Translations under genes and position numbers: made by a program
DNA from: Acidovorax sp. 69
Lineage (GTDB): Bacteria; Pseudomonadota; Gammaproteobacteria; Burkholderiales; Burkholderiaceae_C
Assembly: GCF_002797445.1 (NCBI RefSeq)
Contig: NZ_PGEP01000001.1
Coordinates: 4,650,501 to 4,714,500 of the forward strand
DNA length: 64,000 nt
Reading direction: 5' to 3'
Part shown: positions 21,012-30,085 of the stretch, in pieces
How positions within the stretch are numbered: position 1 is the first letter of the stretch
Layout: each line of letters opens with the position of its first letter
The notes under the pieces: generated by a model
Database searches by the model: none
The model's input: only the letters and a program-made list of their open reading frames with translations
What the model was told of the DNA's origin: nothing

Positions 21012-21085
21012 TTTTCCGACTCCGAAAAAAATCTACATCAATACAACAGGATCTCGGCGCAACCAGAACCGGACGCACCTGAAAG

Positions 21086-21160
<75 letters not shown>

Positions 21161-21219
21161 AACTTGACGCCGCTTGCGCAACCTCAAAATTTCTATCTCA
21201 ACAAACCAAAATCAAGCAG

Positions 21220-21293
21220 TGGAGCGGGAGACGGGAATCGAACCCGCGTCATTAGCTTGGAAGGCTAGGGTTCTACCATTGAACTACTCCCGC
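21220..21293 (-). tRNA. tRNA-Gly (TCC)
   Basis: A 74-nt cloverleaf starting GCGGGAGTAGTTCAATGG, ending in encoded CCA. The loop CTTCCAA carries anticodon TCC. Confidence 0.97.
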
Positions 21294-21368
21294 GTCGGCC
21301 AAAACCTCTGCGCGCCCAACCCCGCAAAAAAGCAAGATCAAACATCACTCTCAACACTACTCACTCAT

Positions 21369-21454
21369 TGGTGGAGGGGACTGGATTCGAACCAGTGTAG
21401 GCGTAAGCCAACAGATTTACAGTCTGCCCCCTTTAGCCACTCGGGCACCCCTCC
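21369..21454 (-). tRNA. tRNA-Tyr (GTA)
   Basis: An 86-nt class II tRNA starting GGAGGGGTGCCCGAGTGG, with a long variable arm and encoded CCA. The loop CTGTAAA carries anticodon GTA. It is the first mature RNA behind a TATAAT promoter. Confidence 0.97.
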
Positions 21455-21466
21455 GGAGAATTTCGA

Positions 21467-21493
21467 ATTATAGCACCGATTTTCGCAGCTCAA
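21467..21493 (-). promoter_or_regulatory. Promoter of the tRNA-Tyr/Gly/Thr-tuf unit
   Basis: A perfect TATAAT (minus strand, 21472-21467) sits 13 bases before the mature 5' end of tRNA-Tyr, leaving a leader of about 6 bases. Upstream is TTGAGC at 21493-21488 with a short 15-base spacer. The -10 is convincing and the -35 is weak. Confidence 0.55.
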
Positions 21494-21564
21494 AGAAATT
21501 CAATCGATTCGCGAACCCACTGGGCCCACCCATCCATAGCGACACCCATGGCAGCGGGCGTTGC

Positions 21565-21640
21565 TGGTGCGGCTGGCGGGGATCGAACCCACGACCCTTG
21601 GCTTCGGAGGCCAATACTCTATCCACTGAGCTACAGCCGC
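21565..21640 (-). tRNA. tRNA-Arg (CCG)
   Basis: A 76-nt cloverleaf starting GCGGCTGTAGCTCAGTGG, with encoded CCA. The loop CTCCGAA carries anticodon CCG. It lies 110 bases upstream of tRNA-Tyr on the same strand. A GATAAT-like box lies about 25 bases upstream, so it is probably transcribed on its own. Confidence 0.97.
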
Positions 21641-21718
21641 AGAACTGCATCGGTACAGCCTTGGATTATCGCACGCAACAGATGCCAAATGGAGACAACC
21701 ACAGATAGCACCAAACCA

Positions 21719-22390
21719 TCACAACAACAACTTGCCAGGAGAGTAACCCTCCACCCCATCCACCGCCGAGGGCAACGACAAACCCAAACCCTGCAAGAAC
21801 GCATCCGTCCCCACCCGCCCCACCTTGACCAGATCAAAAGCCCCCTCGCTCAATATCCAGTTGCGAATCAACCCATCAAACAAAGCGTGCAACCCCACTG
21901 CAGCCTCGCCGGGCGTCATCGGCAAGACAATCCGCTGCACCTGCGCCGCAAGCTCAAAGTCGCTGGCTAACTGAACCGTAAAGCCCTCGGAGGCGGCCAC
22001 ATGGCGATCACGCACACCGATGAGCTCACCCACGTACTCCACCTTGTAGAGCGCAATCTCAAACACCCTGCGGGTTCGCTCATCAGAGGCAACCCCATGC
22101 AACACCAGCGCCAAAACCGCTCGCAATCTTTCCACCGGGTCAGGACAAGTACTGCACTCCAACTCACCAAAACCCCGCTCCAGCGGAAGCGTTACGCGAT
22201 CCATCATGGCGCTGAAAAGATCTACCTTGTCCTTGAAATGCCAATAGATCGCCCCCCTGGTGGCGCCGGCAGCCTGAGCAATGTCACTCAATGAGGCCCG
22301 CGACACCCCCTTCTCGCAAAAAACCTGCTCCGCAGCGTCAATCAGACTGCTGCGCGTGGCAATCGCATCTTCTTTGGTTCGACGCGCCAT
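21719..22390 (-). CDS. TetR-family repressor of the RND efflux operon (AcrR/TtgR-like)
   Basis: A 223-residue regulator starting MARRTKEDAIATRSSLIDAAEQVFCEKGVS. The helix-turn-helix is at about 30-52 (SLSDIAQAAGATRGAIYWHFKDKVDLF), the standard TetR/AcrR DNA-binding domain. The remaining helices form a variable ligand pocket. The start at 22390 has GGAGG eleven bases upstream; a GTG 27 bases earlier is less likely. It is transcribed away from the efflux operon across a 196-base region that holds a symmetrical operator. By analogy to AcrR, TtgR and MexR-type circuits, it should repress both itself and the pump until an antimicrobial or aromatic ligand binds. The ligand is unknown. Confidence 0.92.
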   Translation of the reverse strand: MARRTKEDAIATRSSLIDAAEQVFCEKGVSRASLSDIAQAAGATRGAIYWHFKDKVDLFSAMMDRVTLPLERGFGELECSTCPDPVERLRAVLALVLHGVASDERTRRVFEIALYKVEYVGELIGVRDRHVAASEGFTVQLASDFELAAQVQRIVLPMTPGEAAVGLHALFDGLIRNWILSEGAFDLVKVGRVGTDAFLQGLGLSLPSAVDGVEGYSPGKLLL

Positions 22391-22459
22391 AACTGTGTGC
22401 CCCTCCTTTTTCTCCACACCAGGCCTTCATGCTGAGCACAAAGACGTCCGACAATTGCA

Positions 22460-22489
22460 ATTATACATTCATGATTGTATGTATATAAT
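22460..22489. promoter_or_regulatory. TetR operator overlapping two back-to-back promoters
   Basis: A 24-base palindrome, TATACAT-N10-ATGTATA (22462-22485, with a further matching CA/TG pair inside), resembles the AcrR operator type. A perfect TATAAT lies on the plus strand at 22484-22489 for the efflux operon. Another lies on the minus strand at 22465-22460 for the repressor. Both -10 boxes touch the palindrome ends, so a bound dimer would block both directions. The -35 boxes (TTATAC plus, TTATAT minus) are poor. Confidence 0.75.
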
Positions 22490-22586
22490 TGCGCACTTAT
22501 TTTGTCGGGCTCTTGCTTTGCTCTGCCGCTGGCGTGCATCCGATCCCCTAAAACCCCATTTCTTGACGCCCATCAGAAGGACTCTC

Positions 22587-23861
22587 ATGCCCCAACTGCG
22601 TGACCCATCCGTCATCCCCGCCAGCTCTGCCACTTCCTATCGCAGAACGCTCTCCTTGATAGCCATAAGCGCAGCCACCGTTCTTTTGGGTGCCTGTAGC
22701 AAGACCGACGGCAAGGCTGCCGCAGGCGGGGGACAAATGCCGCCCGTTGAAGTCGGCGTCATCACAGCGACGCCCGGAGACGTTGGGCTAATCACCGAGT
22801 TGCCCGGCCGAGTGGAGGCATCACGGGTTGCCCAAGTCCGCGCTCGCGCCGCGGGCATCCTGCAAGAACGCCTTTTCAAAGAAGGCAGCGACGTGAAAGC
22901 GGGGCAACCCCTCTTCCGCATCGACCCTGCCCCGTACGCGGCGACTGCCGAGAGCGCCCGTGCCAGCTTGGCCAAAGCGCAGGCCAACCTTGCACAGGCC
23001 AGCGCCCAGGCCGAACGCTACCGCCCACTGGTCATTGCCAATGCGATCAGCAAACAAGACTTCGTGAACGCGGAAGCCGCAGAGAAGCAGGCCCAAGCCG
23101 ACGTAGCAGCCGCCAAGGCATCCGTGCGTACGGCGGACATCAATCTGGGCTATGCCAGCGTGACTTCGCCGATTTCCGGACGCATTGGCAGGGCGCTGGT
23201 CACCGAAGGTGCTCTGGTCGGACAAGGAGAAGCCACGGCATTGGCCGTGGTGCAGCAAATCAATCCGGTGTATGTGAACTTCACCCAGTCAGCCAGCGAC
23301 GTCTTTCAGCTGCGCCGCGCGATGGAAAGCGGTCAATTCAAGCGTGCAGGCAGTGCCGAGGCCGCCAGTGTGAAGCTTGTGCTCAGCGATGGGTCGGAGT
23401 ACGCCCAGGCCGGCAAGCTGTTGTTCACCGACCTGTCGGTCGACTCCACCACCGGCCAGGTCACCTTGCGCGCCGAAGTACCCAACCCCAAGGGCGAGTT
23501 GCTGCCAGGCCTCTATCTGCGCGTGCGCATCGAACAGGCACAGGCCAGCAACGCCATCAGCCTGCCACAGCAGGCCGTCACGCGCACCCAACAAGGCGAC
23601 ACCGTCAGCGTTGTTGGCGAAGACGGAAAAGTGACCCCGCGCCCCGTCAAGATCAGTGCAGCACAGAACAACCGCTGGATCGTTCTCGATGGCCTCAAGG
23701 CCGGTGAAAAAGTGATGATCGACGGCTTCCAAAAGCTGCAAATGCTGCCGCCCGGCACTCCGGTCAAGCCAGTTCCATGGCTGGCGCCGGGAGCAGCCGC
23801 ATCACCGGCAACAACACCCGCAGCCCCCGCATCAGCGCCTGCCTCGGCAGCCAAGCCATAA
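22587..23861 (+). CDS. RND efflux periplasmic adaptor (AcrA/MexA-like) lipoprotein
   Basis: A 424-residue membrane-fusion protein. The lipobox LLGAC puts the lipidated cysteine near residue 40, after an unusually long N-terminal polar stretch. The order is lipoyl half-motif (GRVEASRVAQVRARAAGIL), alpha-helical hairpin (about 120-190; AQANLAQASAQAERYRPL), second lipoyl half (INLGYASVTSPISGRIGRALVTEGALV) and beta-barrel plus membrane-proximal domain. The C-terminal 40 residues are an Ala/Pro-rich tail. AGAAGGA precedes the ATG. First gene of the three-gene operon. It links the inner-membrane pump to the outer-membrane channel. The family is clear; the substrate range is not. Confidence 0.95.
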   Translation: MPQLRDPSVIPASSATSYRRTLSLIAISAATVLLGACSKTDGKAAAGGGQMPPVEVGVITATPGDVGLITELPGRVEASRVAQVRARAAGILQERLFKEGSDVKAGQPLFRIDPAPYAATAESARASLAKAQANLAQASAQAERYRPLVIANAISKQDFVNAEAAEKQAQADVAAAKASVRTADINLGYASVTSPISGRIGRALVTEGALVGQGEATALAVVQQINPVYVNFTQSASDVFQLRRAMESGQFKRAGSAEAASVKLVLSDGSEYAQAGKLLFTDLSVDSTTGQVTLRAEVPNPKGELLPGLYLRVRIEQAQASNAISLPQQAVTRTQQGDTVSVVGEDGKVTPRPVKISAAQNNRWIVLDGLKAGEKVMIDGFQKLQMLPPGTPVKPVPWLAPGAAASPATTPAAPASAPASAAKP

Positions 23862-23874
23862 GGGGCACCCCAGC

Positions 23875-26800
23875 ATGGCCAAATTTTTCATCGACCGCCC
23901 CATCTTTGCATGGGTCATCGCCCTGTTCATCATGGTGATGGGCGGTGTGGCGATCACGCAGCTACCGATCGCCCAGTACCCGCCCGTAGCGCCACCGTCC
24001 ATCGTCATCAACGCCGCCTATCCCGGCGCCTCCGCACAAACACTCGAAGACAGCGTGCTGTCGGTCATCGAACGCGAGATGAACGGCTCGCCTGGATTGA
24101 TCTACATGGAGTCAGTCGCGCAAGCGGACGGGTCCGGCAGCATCACCCTGAGCTTTCAGCCTGGCACGAATGCGGACCTGGCTCAGGTGGACGTACAAAA
24201 CCGCCTCTCACGCGCATCACCGCGCCTGCCATCGGCGGTCACGCAGCAAGGCGTTCGGGTGGACAAATCGCGCTCCAACTTCCTGCTGTTCACCATGCTC
24301 TCGTCCACCAATCCGGCGACCGACACGGTGGCCCTGGGTGACTACGCCTCGCGCAACATCGTTCCCGAGTTACAGCGAGTGCAAGGCATCGGCCAGGCGC
24401 AGCTGTTTGGCACCGAGCGTGCTATGCGCATCTGGATCGACCCCGCCAAGATGGTGAGTTTCAACCTCTCAGCCGCCGAAATCACAGCCGCCATCCGTGC
24501 CCAAAACGCGCAGGTGGCCAGCGGAACGATCGGCGATTTGCCCAATATCGCGGGCCAGGGCATTGCGGCGACCGTCGTGGTCAACGGCCAGCTCTCCAGC
24601 GTGGAGCAATTCGGCAACATCGTGCTGCGTGCCAACGCCGACGGCTCCACGGTGCGCATCAAGGATGTGGCACGTGTAGAGCTGGGCGGCCAGGCCTATG
24701 CCACTGCCGCGCGCCTGAATGGCAAGCCCGCCGTGGGCATCGGCGTCCAGCTGTCGCCCAGCGGCAATGCGCTGGAAGCGGCGAAAGCCGTGCGCGCCAA
24801 AATGGACGAGCTCTCGCGCTACTTCCCCGAAGGCATGAGCTGGAGCATCCCCTACGACAGCTCACGCTTCGTGGACATCTCCATCAAGCAAGTGGCTGAA
24901 ACCCTGGTCGAAGCGGTGGCGCTGGTGTTCCTGGTGATGTTCCTGTTCCTGCAGAACTGGCGCTACACCATCATCCCAACCATCGTGGTGCCGATTGCCC
25001 TGCTGGGCACATTCGCCACACTGCTGGCGCTGGGGTTCTCGATCAACGTGCTGACCATGTTCGGCATGGTGCTGGTGATCGGTATCGTGGTGGACGATGC
25101 CATCGTGGTGGTGGAGAACGTCGAGCGCATCATGAGCGAGGAAGGTCTTTCCCCGGTCGAGGCCACACGCAAAGCCATGCGTCAGATCTCGGGAGCCATC
25201 ATTGGTGTGACCGTGGTGCTGATCTCGGTGTTCGTACCGCTGGCCTTCTTTGCCGGTTCCACTGGCAACATCTACCGCCAGTTCTCCGCCGTGATGGTCG
25301 CGTCAATCGCCTTCTCGGCCTTCATGGCCCTGTCGCTCACGCCCGCTCTGTGCGCCACGTTGCTCAAGCCTGTGGAGGCAGGCCACCACCATGAAAAGCG
25401 CGGCTTCTTTGGCTGGTTCAACCGTGGTTTCTCGCGCACCGCCAAGGGCTACGAAGGATTTGTCGCACGCATGCTCAAGCGGGCTGCCCGCTACCTCGTC
25501 ATCTACGCCGCCATCGTGGGCGCCGTGGCCGTGGTGTACATGCGTCTGCCCACCTCGTTCCTGCCCAGCGAAGACCAGGGCAACATCATCGTCAACGTGC
25601 AACTGCCACCGGGCGCCACTCAAGAGCGCACGCTGGCCGTCATGGAACAGGTCGAAGGCTTCATCCTCAAGCAACCCGAAGTGCAAAGCATGGTGGGCGT
25701 GCTGGGCTTCAGCTTCTCAGGCCAGGGGCAGAATGCGGCTCTGGCCTTCGTGACGCTCAAGGACTGGAGCGAACGCCATGGTCCCGGCCAATCGGCACAG
25801 GACGTTGCCAACCGCGCCTTCGGCGGGCTGATGGGTATCCGCGATGCGTTCATTTTCCCGCTCAGTCCACCTCCGATCCCCGAGCTGGGTAACGCCAGCG
25901 GCTTCACCTTCCGCCTGCAGGACCGCGGAGGGGCTGGGCACGAAGCCCTGGTGAAGGCGCGCAATCAGCTGCTGGGCATGGCATCGCAAAGCAAGGTGCT
26001 CACGCAAGTGCGCCCCGACGGACTGGAAGACGCACCCCAGCTGCAGATCGACATCGACCGCGACAAGGCCAACGCGCTGGGCGTGCCGTTTGATGCCATC
26101 AACTCGGCGCTGTCCACTGCGCTCGGTTCAAGCTATGTCAACGACTTCCCGAATCAGGGCCGCCTGCAACGGGTGGTGGTGCAAGCCGATGCCCCCGCAC
26201 GCATGCAGCCAGACGATTTGCTGAAGATCAACGCCACCAACAGCCAGGGCAAGCCGGTGCCACTCTCGGCATTTGCTACCACCCGCTGGGTCAACGGTGC
26301 GCAACAGACGGTGCGCTACAACGGCTACCCCGCCATGCGGATTTCGGGCTCTCCAGCGCCCGGATTCAGCACCGGCGCCGCCATGGCCGAGATGGAAAAA
26401 CTGGCAGGCCAGTTGCCCGCAGGTTTCGGCTTCGAATGGACCGGCCAGTCGCGCGAGGAAAAACTGGCAGGTTCGCAATCGTTGATCCTTTACAGCTTCG
26501 CCATCCTGGCCGTGTTCCTGTGTCTGGCCGCGTTGTACGAGAGCTGGTCGATCCCGCTCGCCGTGATCCTGGTGGTGCCCCTGGGGGTGTTGGGTGTACT
26601 ACTGGCCACCCTGCTGCGCGGCTATGCCAATGACGTGTACTTCCAGGTGGGCCTGATCACCATCATTGGCCTGTCGGCGAAGAACGCCATCCTGATCATC
26701 GAGTTCGCCAAGGATCTGCAGGCACAGGGCAAGGGCGTGATCGAGTCGGCCCTGGCGGCTGCCCACCTGCGGTTCCGGCCTATCGTGATGACCTCGATGG

Positions 26801-27030
26801 CCTTCGGGCTGGGGGTGTTGCCACTGGCCATCGCATCGGGGGCCGGCTCGGCCAGCCAACGCGCCATCGGCACCGGTGTGCTGGGCGGGATGATCACGGG
26901 CACAGCGCTCGCCGTGTTCTTCGTGCCGGTGTTCTTCGTAGTGGTGCGCAGCCTCTTCAAGGGCAGCGCGCGCCAGCAGGAAATGAACCGCCGCCACGCA
27001 GAAGAAGCAGGAGTTGGAACCCATGATTAA
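23875..27030 (+). CDS. RND efflux inner-membrane pump (AcrB/MexB-like)
   Basis: A 1051-residue HAE1-type proton-antiport transporter, of standard length. It begins MAKFFIDRPIFAWVIALFIM, the signature first transmembrane helix. Two large periplasmic loops separate twelve transmembrane helices. The proton-relay pair is in GIVVDDAIVVVENVERIM (residues about 405-420), and the relay lysine region in helix 10 lies in VGLITIIGLSAKNAILIIEFAKDL. It follows the adaptor gene by 13 bases and overlaps the channel gene by eight bases. It should export hydrophobic antibiotics, dyes and detergents; the actual range is not visible. BpeB/TtgB/MexB-type is the closest label. Confidence 0.97.
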   Translation: MAKFFIDRPIFAWVIALFIMVMGGVAITQLPIAQYPPVAPPSIVINAAYPGASAQTLEDSVLSVIEREMNGSPGLIYMESVAQADGSGSITLSFQPGTNADLAQVDVQNRLSRASPRLPSAVTQQGVRVDKSRSNFLLFTMLSSTNPATDTVALGDYASRNIVPELQRVQGIGQAQLFGTERAMRIWIDPAKMVSFNLSAAEITAAIRAQNAQVASGTIGDLPNIAGQGIAATVVVNGQLSSVEQFGNIVLRANADGSTVRIKDVARVELGGQAYATAARLNGKPAVGIGVQLSPSGNALEAAKAVRAKMDELSRYFPEGMSWSIPYDSSRFVDISIKQVAETLVEAVALVFLVMFLFLQNWRYTIIPTIVVPIALLGTFATLLALGFSINVLTMFGMVLVIGIVVDDAIVVVENVERIMSEEGLSPVEATRKAMRQISGAIIGVTVVLISVFVPLAFFAGSTGNIYRQFSAVMVASIAFSAFMALSLTPALCATLLKPVEAGHHHEKRGFFGWFNRGFSRTAKGYEGFVARMLKRAARYLVIYAAIVGAVAVVYMRLPTSFLPSEDQGNIIVNVQLPPGATQERTLAVMEQVEGFILKQPEVQSMVGVLGFSFSGQGQNAALAFVTLKDWSERHGPGQSAQDVANRAFGGLMGIRDAFIFPLSPPPIPELGNASGFTFRLQDRGGAGHEALVKARNQLLGMASQSKVLTQVRPDGLEDAPQLQIDIDRDKANALGVPFDAINSALSTALGSSYVNDFPNQGRLQRVVVQADAPARMQPDDLLKINATNSQGKPVPLSAFATTRWVNGAQQTVRYNGYPAMRISGSPAPGFSTGAAMAEMEKLAGQLPAGFGFEWTGQSREEKLAGSQSLILYSFAILAVFLCLAALYESWSIPLAVILVVPLGVLGVLLATLLRGYANDVYFQVGLITIIGLSAKNAILIIEFAKDLQAQGKGVIESALAAAHLRFRPIVMTSMAFGLGVLPLAIASGAGSASQRAIGTGVLGGMITGTALAVFFVPVFFVVVRSLFKGSARQQEMNRRHAEEAGVGTHD

Positions 27031-28444
27031 TTACCGCAGCACCCCCCTCGCCCTGGCCGCGGCAGCGCTGCTGGCAGGCTGCTCGCTCATCCCTACCTAT
27101 GAGCGCCCCGCAGCGCCCGTGCCCGCCACCTACACAACCCCTTTGACCAGCACGGCTATCGCGCAGGGCACGACCGGTACAGCGCCTTGGCAGGACTACT
27201 TCGCAGACCCACGGTTGCGCCAACTGATCGAGACCGCCCTGGCCAACAACCGCGATCTGCGCATAGCCGTGCTCAACATCGAGCAGGCACGCGCCACATA
27301 CCAAGTGCGCCGGGCCGATACATACCCCAGTGTTGGCCTCGGAGCCAATGCCAGCCGCGCCCCTGCCACAGGGACCGGCAACCTGACCAACTCGTTCAGC
27401 GTGGGGCTGGCTGTATCGGCCTGGGAGATCGACTTCTTCGGCCGCATTGCCAGCCTCAAGGAGCAGGCACTGGCCCAGTACCTCGCCACCGAAGAAGGCC
27501 GCAATGCCGCGCAAGTCAGCCTGGTGGCGGCCGTTGCCAACGGCTGGCTCACCTTGCTTGCCGACGAGGAGTTGCTGGATCTGTCGCGCCAGACACTCGC
27601 CTCGCGCGATGAATCCGTGCGCCTGACCAAAATGCGGCTCGATGCGGGCGTGGCGTCAGAACTCGACTTCCGTCAGGCCGAATCGCTCACGCAGGCGGCA
27701 CGGGCCACCCTGGCACAACAAAAGCGCCAACGTGCGCTGGATGAAAACGCACTGGGCTTGCTGTTGGGCCAGGCGCTGCCCGACGACATCCGCGCCGGAC
27801 TGACCGGAAGCAAGCTCGTCGATGCCTCCGTCATGGCGCCACTGCCTGCAGGCCTGCCCTCCGACTTGCTGACGCTCCGCCCCGACATCCGGCAGGCAGA
27901 ACAGCAATTGATCGCAGCCAATGCCAACATCGGCGCAGCGCGGGCCGCCTTCTTCCCACGCATCTCGCTGACCGCCCAGGCCGGTACGGCCAGTGGCGAC
28001 TTGTCGGGCTTGTTCAAGAGCGGATCGTGGGGGTTCTCGATCGCGCCATCTCTGCTGCTGCCGCTGTTTGACGCCGGCCGCAACCAGGCCAATCTGGAGA
28101 TATCCGAAGCCAGCCGGGGCATTGCGGTTGCCCAGTACGAGAAAGCCATTCAGACGGCGTTCCGTGAGGTGTCCGACGCCCTGGCAGGCCAGGCCACGCT
28201 GGGTGAACAGGCTCAGGCCCAGCAAGACCAAGCGACAGCAGAAGCCGCACGCCTGCGTTTGGCCGACCTGCGTTACAGCAACGGTGTGGCCAGCTACCTG
28301 GACCTCCTGGACGCTCAGCGCTCGCTGTTTACCACCCAACAGGCTGTGGTGCAGGTGCGACTGGCCCAATTGCAAAACCAGGTAGCGCTCTACAAGGCCC
28401 TGGGAGGCGGCGCCACTCAAGCTGGCGCCAAGACCCCTTCCTGA
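27023..28444 (+). CDS. Outer-membrane efflux channel (OprM/TolC-type, NodT family)
   Basis: A 473-residue outer-membrane factor lipoprotein. The signal peptide ends LLAGCS, giving a lipidated cysteine near residue 20. Two tandem OEP repeats follow: the first around WQDYFADPRLRQLIETALANNRDLR, the second around LPSDLLTLRPDIRQAEQQLIAANANIGAARAAFFPRI. The start at 27023 has AGGAG eleven bases upstream and overlaps the pump stop by eight bases; a TTG nine bases earlier is rejected. It completes the tripartite pump encoded with the two upstream genes. The 3' end is followed by a strong terminator. Confidence 0.96.
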   Translation: MINYRSTPLALAAAALLAGCSLIPTYERPAAPVPATYTTPLTSTAIAQGTTGTAPWQDYFADPRLRQLIETALANNRDLRIAVLNIEQARATYQVRRADTYPSVGLGANASRAPATGTGNLTNSFSVGLAVSAWEIDFFGRIASLKEQALAQYLATEEGRNAAQVSLVAAVANGWLTLLADEELLDLSRQTLASRDESVRLTKMRLDAGVASELDFRQAESLTQAARATLAQQKRQRALDENALGLLLGQALPDDIRAGLTGSKLVDASVMAPLPAGLPSDLLTLRPDIRQAEQQLIAANANIGAARAAFFPRISLTAQAGTASGDLSGLFKSGSWGFSIAPSLLLPLFDAGRNQANLEISEASRGIAVAQYEKAIQTAFREVSDALAGQATLGEQAQAQQDQATAEAARLRLADLRYSNGVASYLDLLDAQRSLFTTQQAVVQVRLAQLQNQVALYKALGGGATQAGAKTPS

Positions 28445-28487
28445 TGCGTCGGGGCGGTGTGGCGGAAGCCGCAACCAGCAACACCAG

Positions 28488-28527
28488 AGCGCCGCACACA
28501 GCCTTGCGTGCGGCGCTTGTTGTTTCT
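28488..28527 (+). terminator. Intrinsic terminator of the efflux operon
   Basis: A 10-bp stem (AGCGCCGCAC/GTGCGGCGCT, loop of 10 bases) is followed by TGTTGTTTCT. It lies 44 bases past the channel-gene stop. Confidence 0.75.
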
Positions 28528-28606
28528 CAAGGCGCGGGATAAGCCAGCCCCGCAGATATAATTTAAGGTTGATTACATCAAAGCCCCCGATACACCTGAG
28601 GACGAC

Positions 28607-29446
28607 ATGAGCGACAACCACCACGAAGAAGCCCATACCGGCCCGATCAAAAACCCCAAGCAGTTGCTGATCGCGGTACTTTTCTCGTTTGTGATTCCGA
28701 TCTTTGCCATCATTGGCTTGGTCCTTTATGTGACGTCGGCTGACAAGCCCGCTGCGGGTGCTGCCAATCCCGAAAAAGCCATTGCAGAGCGCATTCAGAA
28801 AATTGGCATGGTGGAAGTCCGCGATGCCAACCGCCCACTCAAGAGCGGCGAAGACGTGTTCAAGGCCCAATGCTCGGCTTGCCACGCTTCCGGCGCGGCG
28901 GGTGCTCCCAAGTTTGGCGACGCAGCCGCCTGGTCCGCACGCATTGGCACCGGCTTTGAGGCCCTGGTTCAGTCTGCCCTGAAGGGCAAGGGAGCAATGG
29001 CCCCGCAAGGTGGTGGCGACTTCAATGACACCGAAATCGCTCGCGCTGTGGTCTACATGGCCAACGCTGCTGGTGCCAAGTTCGCAGAGCCTGCTGCGCC
29101 CGCAGGTGCCGCCGCAGCAGCCGCTCCGGCTGCTGCCCCTGCGACCGAACCCGCGCCTGCAGCAACAGCAGCCGCCCCCGCGCCCGTAGTAGCCGCCGCA
29201 GCAGGTGCGGGCGCCGGAGAAGCCCTTTACAAGCAGGCTTGCCAGGTGTGCCACGCCGCTGGCGTGGCAGGTGCACCCAAATTTGGCGACAAGGCCGCCT
29301 GGTCCGCACGGCTGCCAGCGGGCATCGACGCCCTGTACGGCAGCGCCGTGACGGGCAAGGGTGCGATGCCTCCCCGTGGCGGCTCGCAAGCATCCGATGC
29401 GGACCTGCGCGCGGCGGTAGAGTTCATGGCGGCCGCTGTCAAGTAA
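28607..29446 (+). CDS. Membrane-anchored diheme cytochrome c (c5-like)
   Basis: A 279-residue protein with one N-terminal transmembrane helix (about 20-42, LIAVLFSFVIPIFAIIGLVL) that anchors it. Two haem c sites follow: CSACH at 89-93 and CQVCH at 212-216, each with a downstream Met in GAMAP/GAMPP as likely axial ligand. The two domains are near-copies joined by an Ala/Pro linker of about 45 residues (160-205), pointing to an internal duplication. GAGGA precedes the ATG. Electron transfer in the periplasm is expected, probably to a terminal oxidase. TATAAT at 28557 is a possible -10. Confidence 0.9.
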   Translation: MSDNHHEEAHTGPIKNPKQLLIAVLFSFVIPIFAIIGLVLYVTSADKPAAGAANPEKAIAERIQKIGMVEVRDANRPLKSGEDVFKAQCSACHASGAAGAPKFGDAAAWSARIGTGFEALVQSALKGKGAMAPQGGGDFNDTEIARAVVYMANAAGAKFAEPAAPAGAAAAAAPAAAPATEPAPAATAAAPAPVVAAAAGAGAGEALYKQACQVCHAAGVAGAPKFGDKAAWSARLPAGIDALYGSAVTGKGAMPPRGGSQASDADLRAAVEFMAAAVK

Positions 29447-29502
29447 ACCAACGCCCCCTGCGACCTGCGCCCTCATGGCGCAGCCTTTCAAGGTAGTCCA
29501 TC

Positions 29503-29536
29503 AAAAAAGCCGGCTCGCAAGAACCGGCTTTTTTTA
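29503..29536. terminator. Bidirectional terminator between convergent genes
   Basis: AAAAAGCCGG and CCGGCTTTTT flank a 10-base loop, with A-runs on one side and T-runs on the other. It serves the cytochrome gene on plus. It also overlaps the stop codon of the minus-strand gene that starts at 30085. Confidence 0.85.
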
Positions 29537-30085
29537 TTGCGCGGGCAGCATGGCGGACGATGGCCTTGAGCAGCTCGGGCTCCGGCAATAGCCATAACGT
29601 GCAGGCATCTCGTCGGCGATCACACTCTGTGGCATCCAATGCCCGGCATCTACCGCCTCGGCAGCTATGGCCACGTCCAGCGTATGCACCAAGCCCACAC
29701 CGATGTCCGAAGTAAGGTAAACAAGGCCCCGTTCATCCACCAGGCAATCGCGCACCACGGCTTTGCGGCCGGTATGGCTGGTGGCCGAATAGTCCTCTGG
29801 GTGCAAGCGCCACACCCAAGGGGTGACCTCTAGCTCCACATACACGCGCTGGGGGCCGTTCTGGAAAAACCACCGCCCTTGCGCATCCGACTCATAGTTG
29901 CGCTCGATGAAAGCAATGAGTTTGTCGTGCTGCAACAGCGATCCCTTGCTGCGAGGGAAGGGGCCAGCGGCCTGCGCAGCGTCATCGCGCAGATACCAGT
30001 GGCCCCGCGCATCCAGTCCCAGCCACCCATAGCAATCCGGGACGTTGGGCCACTTGGCGAGTGCCTGCTTGACGATGTCATCCAT
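29534..30085 (-). CDS. Conserved protein of unknown function, YheT neighbour
   Basis: A 183-residue soluble protein starting MDDIVKQALAKWPNVPDCYGWLGLDARGHW. It has a core of beta-rich sequence with many aromatics (QGRWFFQNGPQRVYVELEVTPWVWRL). No signal peptide, membrane helix or catalytic motif is seen. The last 15 residues are low complexity and the stop lies in the terminator. The start at 30085 is preferred because it overlaps the upstream hydrolase gene by 8 bases; the longer reading back to 30412 lies wholly inside that gene. I have a vague family memory of a DUF2946-type label for such proteins but cannot confirm it. Function unknown. Confidence 0.7.
   Translation of the reverse strand: MDDIVKQALAKWPNVPDCYGWLGLDARGHWYLRDDAAQAAGPFPRSKGSLLQHDKLIAFIERNYESDAQGRWFFQNGPQRVYVELEVTPWVWRLHPEDYSATSHTGRKAVVRDCLVDERGLVYLTSDIGVGLVHTLDVAIAAEAVDAGHWMPQSVIADEMPARYGYCRSPSCSRPSSAMLPAQ

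Noticed and set aside
28569..28581. TTGAT-N3-ATCAA before the diheme cytochrome gene, resembling an FNR site
   Set aside because: The FNR/Anr consensus has a 4-base spacer; this has three. It is located downstream of the TATAAT candidate, so it cannot be called with confidence.
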